DNA of 64,000 nt from Ectothiorhodospiraceae bacterium BW-2 (GTDB taxonomy: Bacteria; Pseudomonadota; Gammaproteobacteria; Thiohalomonadales; Thiohalomonadaceae). The DNA lies in assembly GCA_008375315.1 (NCBI GenBank), contig CP032507.1, forward strand, positions 744,001 to 808,000, written 5' to 3'. Made by a program: the position numbers and the translations under genes. How positions within the stretch are numbered: the stretch's first letter is position 1; each line of letters opens with the position of its first letter. The notes under the pieces were generated by a model that was not told the origin of the DNA, made no database searches, and saw only the letters and a program-made list of their open reading frames with translations. Positions 19,318 through 28,654 of this stretch are shown here, piece by piece.

Positions 19318-20098
19318 TTAATTATCAAAACTATTTGTAAACGGATTAACAGTATAGTTCGGATTAGTCGGTGCAGTACGACTACTTACTTCGCTAGGAA
19401 CAGTTGTTCCCGTCGGTAAGATAAACGGATTTGCTGCAAAAGTTTTAATTTCAGCAGAAGCCTCAGTGGCTGTATCGGTTGCAGTCGCAGTAGCTGTCCC
19501 TGTGTTAGTTGCAGTAGCTGTCCCTGTACTAGTTGCAGTGGTTGTCCCTGTACTAGTTGCAGTGGTTGTCCCTGTGCTAGTTGCAGTGGTTGTCCCTGTG
19601 CTAGTTGCAGTGGTTGTCCCTGTGCTAGTTGCAGTGGTTGTCCCTGTGCTAGTTGCAGTGGTTGTCCCTGTGCTAGTTGCAGTGGTTGTCCCTGTACTAG
19701 TTGCAGTGGTTGTCCCCGTCAGTGGCTGTATCGGTTGCAGTCGCAGTAGCTGTCCCTGTGTTAGTTGCAGTAGCTGTCCCTGTACTAGTTGCAGTGGTTG
19801 TCCCTGTACTAGTTGCAGTGGTTGTCCCTGTGCTAGTTGCAGTGGTTGTCCCTGTGCTAGTTGCAGTGGTTGTCCCTGTGCTAGTTGCAGTGGTTGTCCC
19901 TGTGCTAGTTGCAGTGGTTGTCCCTGTGCTAGTTGCAGTGGTTGTCCCTGTACTAGTTGCAGTGGTTGTCCCCGTACCGGTGTCGGTAGCAGTCTCAGTA
20001 GAGGTAGCATTATCGTCATCGCTATCACTACATGCTGCCAAAGAGATCGACAGCAATGCAGCTAACAGGAGACGAAATGGCATTCTATATTTCGTCAT
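19318..20098 (-). pseudogene. Thr-rich tandem-repeat lipoprotein, frame broken by a 256-bp duplication
   Basis: The start is the ATG at 20098 (AGGAG site 10 bases upstream; the longer frame would need a TTG at 20119). MTKYRMPFRLLLAALLSI-SLAAC gives a clear lipobox, then an Asp/Thr segment and repeats of the 8-residue unit TGTTTATS encoded by 24-bp units. After the first repeat block the frame stops at DTATDGDNHCN. The second, identical block and the C-terminus (ending NPNYTVNPFTNSFDN) are in another frame. Removing one 256-bp copy (19464-19719 or 19720-19975) restores a single 174-residue lipoprotein. As written, only a truncated protein of about 133 residues can be made. The gene follows the 725-residue secreted protein by 21 bases. 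Function unknown. The duplication could be real and recent, or an assembly error. Confidence 0.85.
19464..19975. repeat. Exact 256-bp tandem duplication containing 24-bp coding repeats
   Basis: Two adjacent copies, 19464-19719 and 19720-19975, each begin cagtggctgtatcgg and end gttgtccccgt. I see no difference between them, including the order of the tgtactag / tgtgctag variants (a,a,g,g,g,g,g,a) of the inner 24-bp unit. 256 is not a multiple of three, while the inner unit is. The duplication therefore breaks the frame but unit slippage would not. Confidence 0.92.
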
Positions 20099-20119
20099 AG
20101 TTGGAGTGCTCCTATTCAA

Positions 20120-22297
20120 TTAATCATTACGATGGGCAGGAACGATGCGGCTGTTACCATTAGCATCAGTAGTGAGCGTCATTACCACAACTGGAGCTCT
20201 TACTAAAGCTGCTTCATTAGCATACATAGCATCGTCAGCAGCAGCCACGCCACTTCGATTTGCAGCATTAGCTACCGAACCTAGAGTAGTCGTACACATA
20301 TCAGCAAAGGAGACCTGATACCAACCTTTAGTAGAATACCACAGGCTATTAGCTACGCCGCTTTGAGTGTCAGATACTAAGTTGACTTCAAAGGGAATAC
20401 CTGTTGGAGCAACTGTTTGACCAGAGCCAATATCTCCAGAGAACACATCAGTGGTAAAGTTCTGTGCCGGTGTAAAGCGACGCTCGTGAGTGTCATAGCT
20501 GGTTACCGTATATTGAACCTGAGCTGTGCCATTACAAGCTGCGTCACGAGTACCAAAAATAAAGCTATCAGAGCCTGTCCCTGCGTTAAGAGCAACCGGT
20601 GCAACAGCCGTCACCATTCCTGATGTATTGGTAGTATAGGTTACAGCCGGACTGTTACCCGCAGCAGCCAGACCGGCCGCATCATTGGCACCATAATGGT
20701 TCCAATAACTCATACCATTAGCAACAATAGCGCCATCATTAAACTCCTGAATCATATTGTAGAGTTCTTGACGGAAGCCATAGTCATAGTCGTAGTGGCT
20801 TAAGTTAGTATCGTAGTCGTTGGTATTACGATCACTACTAGCATTATCATTCACATAGTCGATAAATGTTGCCAAAGTAGTGGTTGTGGGCAGAGAACCA
20901 ATGGTAATGGGGTCAATACCCACATCCAAACCTCTGAATGAGCTAGTTTCAGAAGCATTAATTTGGTTAACTGTCGCATAGTCTGGTGAATTAGCCGGAA
21001 GGTGACGATATTTAGTCGGGAAGGTCACAATCAACAGACTCTCAGCATCACCAGCAGGAATGTCTGTATTGGTATTGTTAACCGACTTCTCCATACTATC
21101 GTAGGTACCGATAAAGCTAGCCGCACTTAAAGCCCGGTCAATCATGTTAATGTTATCGGTTGCCTGACCCGTTGCAGTAATGGCAGTTACAGCACCGGGA
21201 GCACCTGTTAAATCGATATCGTTAACAGCGCCAAAACGAACCCCTAAAGGCACATCATTTTCAGTCACCACATCAAATAGCGGGTTATCGATAACACCAG
21301 TACGGTCATCAAGATCTAAGACATCACCATCACCATTAGCATCAGCAGGGGCTGCAGTATCGTCTAGTGCAATCATGTGGTAGTGAAAAGGAGAGGCTTT
21401 ATCAGCCAGTTTAACCACCACCTCACCAAAGAGCTGAATACGATCATCACTGGTATCTAGGCAGTAGTCTTCGGTATTGTTATTGCTGGTTTCAACATTG
21501 ACACCACTAGCATAAACAGGGATACCATTGGAAGATATACAGTTAGCTGTATCATTAAAGTTTGTAGGATGAGTTGATGGGACAGGTAGATAGCCATCGT
21601 ACATACCACCTTTATTCACACCACCAACAGTTGTTGTCTGACCACCACCAGATGTAATCGTTTCAGGGTTAGCGGCTGCAGCACTATTGAATACGACATT
21701 ATCGATATCGAACAGAATCTCTTTCGGCATAGCACGAGCAATAAAATTCTCATTATTGGCCGAATAGCTGCGGTTTGCACCATTGCCGATTGCATCATTA
21801 TCGTTATAAACAGCATAAACACCCAAAATTTCCACATGACCTAAGGTGCGGGTATCAGGGAAAGTTGACTTAAATAACGGTTGTGTATGAGGAGCTGCCG
21901 GCGAGGGAAATTTACCAGTAGTCGGTGTACCATCGGTACCGCCATTGGCATCGGTATAACCCACCAACATTGAGTCATCATCACTGACTAGGACAACCCG
22001 ACCATCGGTATCTGTTTTAACAGTTCCGATCCACTCATCACCTGGTGACAGATAGAGTAAGAAGTTCAATAGATCGAGCGAATTTTCAGCAGAACGGAAA
22101 GAGACATGCGCTTTCACCGCAATATCGAGACTTGGATTGACCACACGAAACTCTGTGGTTTGACCATTTGCCGCAGCATAGATGGGTGCCAGCAACAGCT
22201 GACCGCGATTATCTTGGTCAATTTGAATCGCCTGCGCACTCATGCTTGCGGTAGCAGCCAGAACGGAAGCAGCTAAAGCCTTACGAGCAAATTTCAT
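20120..22297 (-). CDS. Secreted protein of unknown function, 725 residues
   Basis: A clear Sec signal peptide (MKFARKALAASVLAATASMS, cleavage likely after AQA) leads into IQIDQDNRGQLLLAPIYAA. No transmembrane segment or sorting tail follows. One stretch, DANGDGDVLDLDDRTG, looks like a calcium-binding loop, and a run of VDIDNVVF/NGDYL-type beta-rich sequence fills the rest. Acidic and Asn/Thr-rich composition fits an extracellular or periplasmic location. I do not recognise the family. A GGAG ribosome site sits 11 bases before the ATG. The stop is followed by the repeat lipoprotein, so the two are probably one transcript ending at the 19274 terminator. Upstream is a 452-bp A+T-rich gap, enough for its own regulated promoter. 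Confidence 0.78.
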   Translation of the reverse strand: MKFARKALAASVLAATASMSAQAIQIDQDNRGQLLLAPIYAAANGQTTEFRVVNPSLDIAVKAHVSFRSAENSLDLLNFLLYLSPGDEWIGTVKTDTDGRVVLVSDDDSMLVGYTDANGGTDGTPTTGKFPSPAAPHTQPLFKSTFPDTRTLGHVEILGVYAVYNDNDAIGNGANRSYSANNENFIARAMPKEILFDIDNVVFNSAAAANPETITSGGGQTTTVGGVNKGGMYDGYLPVPSTHPTNFNDTANCISSNGIPVYASGVNVETSNNNTEDYCLDTSDDRIQLFGEVVVKLADKASPFHYHMIALDDTAAPADANGDGDVLDLDDRTGVIDNPLFDVVTENDVPLGVRFGAVNDIDLTGAPGAVTAITATGQATDNINMIDRALSAASFIGTYDSMEKSVNNTNTDIPAGDAESLLIVTFPTKYRHLPANSPDYATVNQINASETSSFRGLDVGIDPITIGSLPTTTTLATFIDYVNDNASSDRNTNDYDTNLSHYDYDYGFRQELYNMIQEFNDGAIVANGMSYWNHYGANDAAGLAAAGNSPAVTYTTNTSGMVTAVAPVALNAGTGSDSFIFGTRDAACNGTAQVQYTVTSYDTHERRFTPAQNFTTDVFSGDIGSGQTVAPTGIPFEVNLVSDTQSGVANSLWYSTKGWYQVSFADMCTTTLGSVANAANRSGVAAADDAMYANEAALVRAPVVVMTLTTDANGNSRIVPAHRND

Positions 22298-22749
22298 TGT
22301 TTCATTACTCCACTTGGTTTAAAAACAAAAACTTAAAAAAATTGTTAATTGCAGTAAATGCAGTTTGTTCACCACACACAACCTGCCTGTTCCCAAACTG
22401 TGAGGTTGGCTACTTATAGCGCCTTAAACCGAAATGCACAGCCAGAAAAGCAACAGTTGCCGACACAGTACCACTTTTTCGGCACGGTTTCAAGATACAG
22501 CGCAACGAAAAGAGTCCAGCTAAAGACCCCCACCTAGCTGTAAATCAAGGTGGATACTAAAGCAAACAATGGCCAATGGCAAAACTTTTTTCTTTTTTTT
22601 GTTAGCCAGTTAACAAAATAATTTAAGGTAACTACTTAAACAGAGCCGACACGGGGGATTACCCCACCCAACTTGCGGTTTTTGCAGTTAATTTCTTTAT
22701 TGAGTGCTCGCCTAACCTGCTCTGTTGCCCTGCTCACGCTAACTAACGC
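22298..22749. other. 452-bp intergenic region upstream of the secreted-protein gene
   Basis: No gene-like frame is visible. It has A- and T-runs (for example T-rich at 22590-22607) and a weak 6-bp hairpin CCACCT/AGGTGG at 22531-22554. Near the right end is a GGGG/CCCC dyad (around 22655). It must hold the promoter and leader of the 725-residue protein gene and the 3' end of the hrpA transcript. I could not pick a convincing promoter. Confidence 0.5.
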
Positions 22750-25700
22750 TTAAAAGGCCTCTAACTGCCCCTGCAACCGCTTTACCGACACCTTACCTAA
22801 CACCCCCAACTGCTGGGCAAATAGCGATAGCCGCAACTCCTCTAGCCACCAACGAAACTCAACCAGCTCCGCTGGCCTCTCCCTCTGGCCACGCTGCTGC
22901 GCCTGAGCCAACTTCTGCTGCCACTGTCGGCTAAGCTGCTCGATTTGGCGCTGCGCCTCCCGCTCACGCGCCAGATTCTGCCCCATCTTCTCATAACGCA
23001 GCGCCATCCCCTGTAGATAGATAGCCAGCCTCGGTAACCACTGCGGCGGAGTGTGGCTAATAAAATCAGGATAGATCAACCCCTGTAGCTGCTGCTCCAT
23101 ATCGGTTAGCTGCTCTAAATAGCTTGGCGGTAGCGCCTTTTTGAGTAGCTTACGACACTGCTGCTGCTGTTGTAGGGCGGCGACGACGGCATGAACCATC
23201 GCTGCCGCCGTCTCATGCAGTCGTGGGGCGAGTTCGCTTTGTAGCCGCTCAAACGCGGTGGCCGAGCGCGGTAGTGGGTGCTGTGACTGCGTTATGAGGT
23301 GGTGCAGGGTCGCTAACCAGAGCTGTTCGGTTAGCTGTTGGCAGCTCCCGAGCGGAGCGTAGAGTAGGCACGCCTGCTGCAACGGCTGCTGTAGCGATTT
23401 GGCCACCCCTTTAAATCGTTGCGCCTCTGTCAGCCGTAGCAGTCGCCACACCCCCTGTCGATGCGCTTCAGCGGCTTGGTGTCGATTATCGAACCGCTGT
23501 AGCTCGACCCCATCGCCACAATCGACTAGCGCCGGCCACGCTTGGTAATGAATCCCATGCTGCTGCCGCTGTTCGACCTCGGCTATCTCTCCTATCTGCC
23601 AACTTTGGTAACGACACGGCTGGGCAGGGAGTCTGGCGCTAGCCGCCACACCCTCTGTCGTAGGGTTAAACTGCTGCTGTAGCTGCTGTCGCGCCTGCGG
23701 GCCATAGGCTCGTTGTAGTGCGATAAGATCACGACTCTCGGCCACCACTCTGTTGCGTTCGTTTTGGAGCTGAAAGTTAAACTGTAGATGGTCACTGACC
23801 CGCTCAGGACGAAAGGCCTCTGGTGGTACCTCGACACCGGTCATCCGCTGTAACTCATGGCTCATCGCCGCAAGTAGTGGCTGACGCCCAAACTCAAGTC
23901 GCTGCTGTAGCGCTCTGGCAAAGTCGGTCGTCGGCACAAAGTTGCGTCGCAGCGCCTTAGGGAGCGACTTTAGCAGCGCCACTAGCCTCTCGTAGAGCAT
24001 CCCCGGCACTAACCACTCAAACGGCTCCAGCGTGAGCTGAGTCAGCAGCGGTAGCGGCACAATCGCCGTCACCCCATCGGCCTTATGGCTCGGATCGAAG
24101 TGGTAGGTTAGCCGTAGCTGACAGCCATCGAGCTGTAGCTGATCGGGGTAGAGGTGGATATCGCTCGGGAGCTGCTGCTGCACATCTTCGCGCTGTAGAT
24201 AGAGTCGTTCTGGATCGGCCTGTTTGGCGTACCAGCTATGAAATGAGCGGCTGTCGCGCACCTGCGCCGGTAGCCTTTGATCATAAAATTGGTACAAGGT
24301 AGCGGCATCGACCAAAATATCGCGCCGTCGCGCCTTCGCCTCTAGCTGCTCAATCTCGGCCACTAGGCTACGGTTGGCGGCTAAAAAGGGCTCAGTGGTC
24401 TCAAAATCGCCCTCCACTAGCGCTTGGCGGATAAAGATCTCGCGCGCTAGTTCGGGATCGACCGGCCCATAATCGACCCGTCGTCGCGCCACAATAATCA
24501 GCCCATTGAGTGTCACCTGCTCCCAGGCCGAGACCCGTCCCCGTCGTCGCTCCCAGTGCGGATCGGCGTAGCTTCGTTTGACTAGGTGGCCGGCTAACGG
24601 TTCGAGCCACTCTACCTCAATCGCCGCCACCGTACGACCAAAGCGGCGCGAGGTCTCGACTAGCTCGGCGGCCACAATCCAGTCCGCCCGCTGGCTAACG
24701 CCGCTACCTGGGAAGATATCGAACCGCATCCCCTTGCCCCCCAGATAGCGCTCTTGTGGCCGTTTCCCCCGCTTTTTGCCCTCTTTGGGGCTCTCCCCCT
24801 CGGCCTCGGATCTATCTTTGTAGCCGATATGGGCTAATAGCCCCGTTAATAGCGAGCGATGAATAGCACCATAGTCAGCCGGTTGACGGTTAAAAATCCA
24901 GTTAAGCTGCCGCGCCTGCTCGGTTAGCTGCCGCACAATATCGCGCCACTCGCGCCAGCGCAGCCAGTTGAGAAACGATTGACGACAGAGCTTGCGTAGC
25001 TGGTTCTGGCTCACTATCTGCTGCTGCTCGTTGAGATAGGCCCAAAGATTGAGCAGGGTGATAAAGTCGGAGCGGCTGTCGTTAAAGGGTTGGTGCGCCT
25101 GGTCAGCCTGCTGCTGCTTATCGGCGGGGCGCTCCCGTAGATCGGGGAGCGAGAGCGCGGCGGCGAGCACGACCCCCTCCTGCAGCGCCCCCTCCTTCGC
25201 GGCGGCGATTAAGAGTCGCCCTAAACGGGGATCGACCGGTAGCTGCGCTAATTGGCGACCGATGGCGCTAAGCCGGCGCTGCTCGTCGATAGCGCCTAGC
25301 TCGTAGAGTAGCTGATACCCCTCGCGAATCGCTCGCCCCTCAGGGGGGTCGATAAAGGCGAACTGCTCAATCTTACCGAGCCGCAGCAGCGCCATCTGTA
25401 GCATCACACTAGCGAGATTCACCCGCTGAATCTCTGGGGTCGGAAAGGGATCGCGACCGTTAAAATCCTCTTCGCTATAGAGCCGAATCGCCACCCCCGC
25501 CGCGACACGGCCACAGCGACCGGAGCGCTGGTTCGCCGAGGCTTGCGAAATCGCCTCAATCGGCAGCCGCTGAACCCCCGTCCGATGGCTGTAGCGGCTA
25601 ATGCGGGCGAGACCGCTATCGATGACAAATCGAATCCCCGGCACCGTAAGCGAGGTTTCGGCCACATTGGTCGCCAACACAATACGACGGCCAGTATGGG

Positions 25701-26523
25701 AGCGAAAGATACGATCTTGGTCGCGAATTGAGAGCCGCGAGTAGAGTGGCAGCGTCTCGGTTTGACGCAAATTGGCTTTGGCCAGCAGCTCCCCCACCTC
25801 ACGAATATCGCGCTCACCAGCGAGAAAGACCAAAATATCGCCCAGCGGATCGAGCCGAGTTAGCTCATGCACCGCCTCTAACACGGCGGTGGGCAGATCA
25901 CCCTCTTCCCCCGTCGGTGGCCGATAAAGGATCTCGACCGGATAGCAGCGACCGGAGACTTCGATAATCGGTGCCTGGTTAAAAAAGGCGCTAAAGCGGG
26001 CGGTATTAATCGTCGCCGAGGTGATAATTAGTTTTAGATCGCGCCGCCGAGCTAGGAGCTGCTTTAACACCCCTAATAGAAAGTCGATATTGAGTGAGCG
26101 TTCGTGCGCCTCATCAATAATCAGCACCTCATAGCGCCTGAGCCAGCGATCTTGCTGGAGCTCGGCTAAGAGAATGCCATCGGTCATCAGTTTGATACGG
26201 CTACGGTTTGAGAGGAGATCGTTAAAGCGCACCTTATAGCCGACCAGCTCCCCTAGCGGCGTATTGAGCTCGGTCGCAATCCGCTCGGCAACACTGCGGG
26301 CGGCGATGCGACGCGGCTGGGTATGGCCGATGACCCCCGCAGTACCGTAGCCGAGCTCTAAACAGATTTTCGGAAGTTGGGTCGTCTTACCCGAGCCGGT
26401 TTCGCCGGCGATCACCACCACTTGGTGTGCGCGAATAGCAGCTGCGATATCGTGCCGCCGAGCACTGACCGGCAGCGACTCAGGGTAGTCGATAGTCACC
26501 GACAGCTCTCCGTTAGCCCCCAT
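22750..26523 (-). CDS. hrpA: ATP-dependent RNA helicase HrpA (DEAH family)
   Basis: 1257 residues against ~1300 in E. coli. Motifs seen are Walker A GETGSGKTTQLPK (~41-53), DEAH in LIIDEAHERS, SATINTARF, and the motif-VI arginines in QRSGRCGRVA. The helicase core is followed by HA2/OB-fold regions and the long C-terminal DUF3418-type domain of bacterial HrpA (PPEAFRPERVSDHLQFNFQL to the end). The family unwinds RNA and helps resolve stalled or colliding ribosomes. The start codon overlaps the stop of the UbiA-family gene by one base (TAATG), so translation is probably coupled. Catalytic motifs are intact. Confidence 0.95.
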   Translation of the reverse strand: MGANGELSVTIDYPESLPVSARRHDIAAAIRAHQVVVIAGETGSGKTTQLPKICLELGYGTAGVIGHTQPRRIAARSVAERIATELNTPLGELVGYKVRFNDLLSNRSRIKLMTDGILLAELQQDRWLRRYEVLIIDEAHERSLNIDFLLGVLKQLLARRRDLKLIITSATINTARFSAFFNQAPIIEVSGRCYPVEILYRPPTGEEGDLPTAVLEAVHELTRLDPLGDILVFLAGERDIREVGELLAKANLRQTETLPLYSRLSIRDQDRIFRSHTGRRIVLATNVAETSLTVPGIRFVIDSGLARISRYSHRTGVQRLPIEAISQASANQRSGRCGRVAAGVAIRLYSEEDFNGRDPFPTPEIQRVNLASVMLQMALLRLGKIEQFAFIDPPEGRAIREGYQLLYELGAIDEQRRLSAIGRQLAQLPVDPRLGRLLIAAAKEGALQEGVVLAAALSLPDLRERPADKQQQADQAHQPFNDSRSDFITLLNLWAYLNEQQQIVSQNQLRKLCRQSFLNWLRWREWRDIVRQLTEQARQLNWIFNRQPADYGAIHRSLLTGLLAHIGYKDRSEAEGESPKEGKKRGKRPQERYLGGKGMRFDIFPGSGVSQRADWIVAAELVETSRRFGRTVAAIEVEWLEPLAGHLVKRSYADPHWERRRGRVSAWEQVTLNGLIIVARRRVDYGPVDPELAREIFIRQALVEGDFETTEPFLAANRSLVAEIEQLEAKARRRDILVDAATLYQFYDQRLPAQVRDSRSFHSWYAKQADPERLYLQREDVQQQLPSDIHLYPDQLQLDGCQLRLTYHFDPSHKADGVTAIVPLPLLTQLTLEPFEWLVPGMLYERLVALLKSLPKALRRNFVPTTDFARALQQRLEFGRQPLLAAMSHELQRMTGVEVPPEAFRPERVSDHLQFNFQLQNERNRVVAESRDLIALQRAYGPQARQQLQQQFNPTTEGVAASARLPAQPCRYQSWQIGEIAEVEQRQQHGIHYQAWPALVDCGDGVELQRFDNRHQAAEAHRQGVWRLLRLTEAQRFKGVAKSLQQPLQQACLLYAPLGSCQQLTEQLWLATLHHLITQSQHPLPRSATAFERLQSELAPRLHETAAAMVHAVVAALQQQQQCRKLLKKALPPSYLEQLTDMEQQLQGLIYPDFISHTPPQWLPRLAIYLQGMALRYEKMGQNLAREREAQRQIEQLSRQWQQKLAQAQQRGQRERPAELVEFRWWLEELRLSLFAQQLGVLGKVSVKRLQGQLEAF

Positions 26524-27437
26524 TAAAACCAGAAACCGGCACTAATTAGCAGCGGCGTGCCCACCACCACCACCACATTTTTCCATAGATGCGATTGCAA
26601 CTGCGCCACCTCCTCATGCCAGCGCCACACCGCCCGCACCGCACTCAAGGCCAACGGTAGAGTCACCAGCCCTAAAAGAGTCCCTAGCGGCAGACGGCCA
26701 GTCACAATGGCATAGAGTAGGGTCGCATAGGCCAGCCCCATTAACAGAGTGTAGATCTGTGCTCCGGTTCGAGTACCGTAGGCGATTAGCAGATGGTAGC
26801 GCCCGGCGGCTCGATCGGCCTCAATGTCGGGATACTGATTCAGCAGCAGCAGATTACTAACCAAAAAGAGGGTAATGAGCGACAGCAGCAGCGCATTCAC
26901 CGTCATCGCCCCAGTCAACAGCAGGGTGGTGCCGAGCACTATCACCGGCCCAAAACCGATCCCAGGGGCGAGCAGACAGAGCCAAGGGGAGCGGGTTAAG
27001 TAGCGACTATAGAGCACAATCAGCGCCAGCCCCACCGCCCCTATCACCAACAGCGGCCACCCCTGATGCAAAACAAACCAGAGCCCTAACACCACCGTCA
27101 CCGCGACAGCGCCCCAGCCGAGATAGTTAGCCGCCGGCAGTAGCTCCGGTCTAGCCGGTAGAGTACCGCTGCCGCCACTAAAGGGGGTGCGTTGCGTCAT
27201 CTTATCGAGTCCGCTAGTGAAGTCATCGACCTCATTGAGTACATTCACCGCAATATGGGCCGCCACCGCCAGCAGGGTGACCAGAAAAATGGCGCTAAAG
27301 TTGAGCCGATAGCCAAACGACTCAACCAACACCACCGCCTGTAGCACACTCACCAGCGCCAGCGGCAAAAAGGGGAGCCGCATCACGCCCCACAATGTGG
27401 GGGAACTCTCTGTTTTTTTACCAGCCATAAGCGTCAC
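26523..27437 (-). CDS. UbiA-family prenyltransferase (MenA-like)
   Basis: 304 residues with about eight or nine hydrophobic helices, an inner-membrane protein. The two Asp-rich metal/diphosphate motifs of the UbiA superfamily are present as LNEVDDFTSGLD (~68-79) and LNQYPDIEADRAAGR (~202-216). The GGSGTLPARPEL stretch after the first motif resembles the MenA (1,4-dihydroxy-2-naphthoate prenyltransferase) branch rather than UbiA or heme-O synthase. No other menaquinone gene is nearby, so the substrate is not certain. It lies between the GGDEF protein gene and hrpA, overlapping each by one base, which points to a tight three-gene transcript. Confidence 0.8.
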   Translation of the reverse strand: MTLMAGKKTESSPTLWGVMRLPFLPLALVSVLQAVVLVESFGYRLNFSAIFLVTLLAVAAHIAVNVLNEVDDFTSGLDKMTQRTPFSGGSGTLPARPELLPAANYLGWGAVAVTVVLGLWFVLHQGWPLLVIGAVGLALIVLYSRYLTRSPWLCLLAPGIGFGPVIVLGTTLLLTGAMTVNALLLSLITLFLVSNLLLLNQYPDIEADRAAGRYHLLIAYGTRTGAQIYTLLMGLAYATLLYAIVTGRLPLGTLLGLVTLPLALSAVRAVWRWHEEVAQLQSHLWKNVVVVVGTPLLISAGFWF

Positions 27438-28537
27438 TACTCACCGTTAGCACTACTGGGGCCACTGGCAATTTCGATCCGATCCCGCCCCCTATATTTT
27501 GCCCGATAGAGCGCCCGATCAGCGCGATGTTTCAGCAGCTCTAGCCGCTCATTGCGCTCCTCAAGCGTGGCCAGACCGACACTGGCGGTGACGGAGAAGT
27601 TTTCGTTATCGCGACTATACTCTAACGAGGCGATCGCGTGACGAATGCGTTGCGCCACCGTCACCGCCAGATCGACCCCACTCCCCGGTAGCAGCACCAT
27701 AAACTTATCGGCCCCATAGCGGGCTAGCATATCGTCCTGACGCAACACCTGCTCTATCTGACGCACACTCCGCTGTAGTACCGTATTGCCCATCTCCTGC
27801 CCAAAGCGGCTCTCAACCCAGTGGAAGGCGTCCAGATCGATAAACAGTAGCGAGAGCGACTCCTGCCGCTTCTCTGCTAGCAACAGGCGCTCATTGGCCA
27901 TCTCATCAAAAGTTGTCATATCGAGACACCCCGTCACCACATCGCGCGTCCCCTGCCGCTCGACCAGTACCGAGTGTTGCCGCATTAAGATCGCCAACTC
28001 TATCATTTTGGTGCTATAGAGATGGAACACCACCGCCATCACCGTCAGGCTCACCATATAGGTTAAGGTTGCATGCACGGTAAAATTGAGCAGGCCATAA
28101 CTAATCGCCACCCCGTTCACGACCAGCGATACCAGCAGCACCAAGTAGCCGGTCTGGGCATCGGCCAACATAAACGCAAATAGGATCAGCAGCACAAACC
28201 AGATCGGCCGCATACTATCTTGCGGTACCAAAATGAGCACCAATACCAGTTCGATAAGCACCCACAACAAGAACAGATAGACCACCGGGTAGTAGCTGCG
28301 CTTAGAGCGACGCAGATAGAGCAGCATCAGCCCTAACCCCAAGATAAACCCCCAGTTAAGAGAGGCAAAAGGGTGCCCGAGCAGATGGATATCGGCCCCA
28401 TCGAGCAGAGCAAATCCACTCGCCACCACGAGCGAGATGGTAATTAGCCGGTTCAGTAACCGAAACCGAAAGCCGAAAAACTCCTCACCACTGTTAAAAT
28501 GGTGGCCACTATTATCGATATCACTATCCGTCATCAC
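27437..28537 (-). CDS. Membrane GGDEF-domain protein with degenerate active site but intact I-site
   Basis: 366 residues. Six or so hydrophobic helices (~33-190) make an N-terminal membrane sensor of unrecognised type. A GGDEF domain follows (~205-360). The signature reads GADKF (275-279) instead of GG[D/E]EF, with Lys replacing the catalytic acid. The nucleotide-contacting FIDLDxFKxIND and GHxxGD stretches read FIDLDAFHWVES and GQEMGN. The RxxD inhibitory site (RQDD, 266-269) is in its correct place, five residues before the signature. I infer that it no longer makes c-di-GMP but may bind it. It is the first gene of the GGDEF-UbiA-hrpA run, divergent from cca. Confidence 0.85.
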   Translation of the reverse strand: MMTDSDIDNSGHHFNSGEEFFGFRFRLLNRLITISLVVASGFALLDGADIHLLGHPFASLNWGFILGLGLMLLYLRRSKRSYYPVVYLFLLWVLIELVLVLILVPQDSMRPIWFVLLILFAFMLADAQTGYLVLLVSLVVNGVAISYGLLNFTVHATLTYMVSLTVMAVVFHLYSTKMIELAILMRQHSVLVERQGTRDVVTGCLDMTTFDEMANERLLLAEKRQESLSLLFIDLDAFHWVESRFGQEMGNTVLQRSVRQIEQVLRQDDMLARYGADKFMVLLPGSGVDLAVTVAQRIRHAIASLEYSRDNENFSVTASVGLATLEERNERLELLKHRADRALYRAKYRGRDRIEIASGPSSANGE

Positions 28538-28654
28538 ACACTCCCCATTACCCTAAATGAATGTCACGCCCCAAGCCACAGCCACCTGCCAACTCCCCCC
28601 TGCCCACAAAATAGGATATAGTATGCCACAGCCGTCACAGAGAGGAGACATTGA

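Noticed and set aside
19464-19975. CRISPR-like array
   Set aside because: The 24-bp units abut one another with no unique spacers and encode a peptide repeat.
19466-20123. Long plus-strand frames through the repeat region (Val-rich and Cys/Pro-rich repeats)
   Set aside because: They are the antisense of the 24-bp coding repeats and lack a ribosome site. The minus-strand lipoprotein with signal peptide and terminator explains the region.
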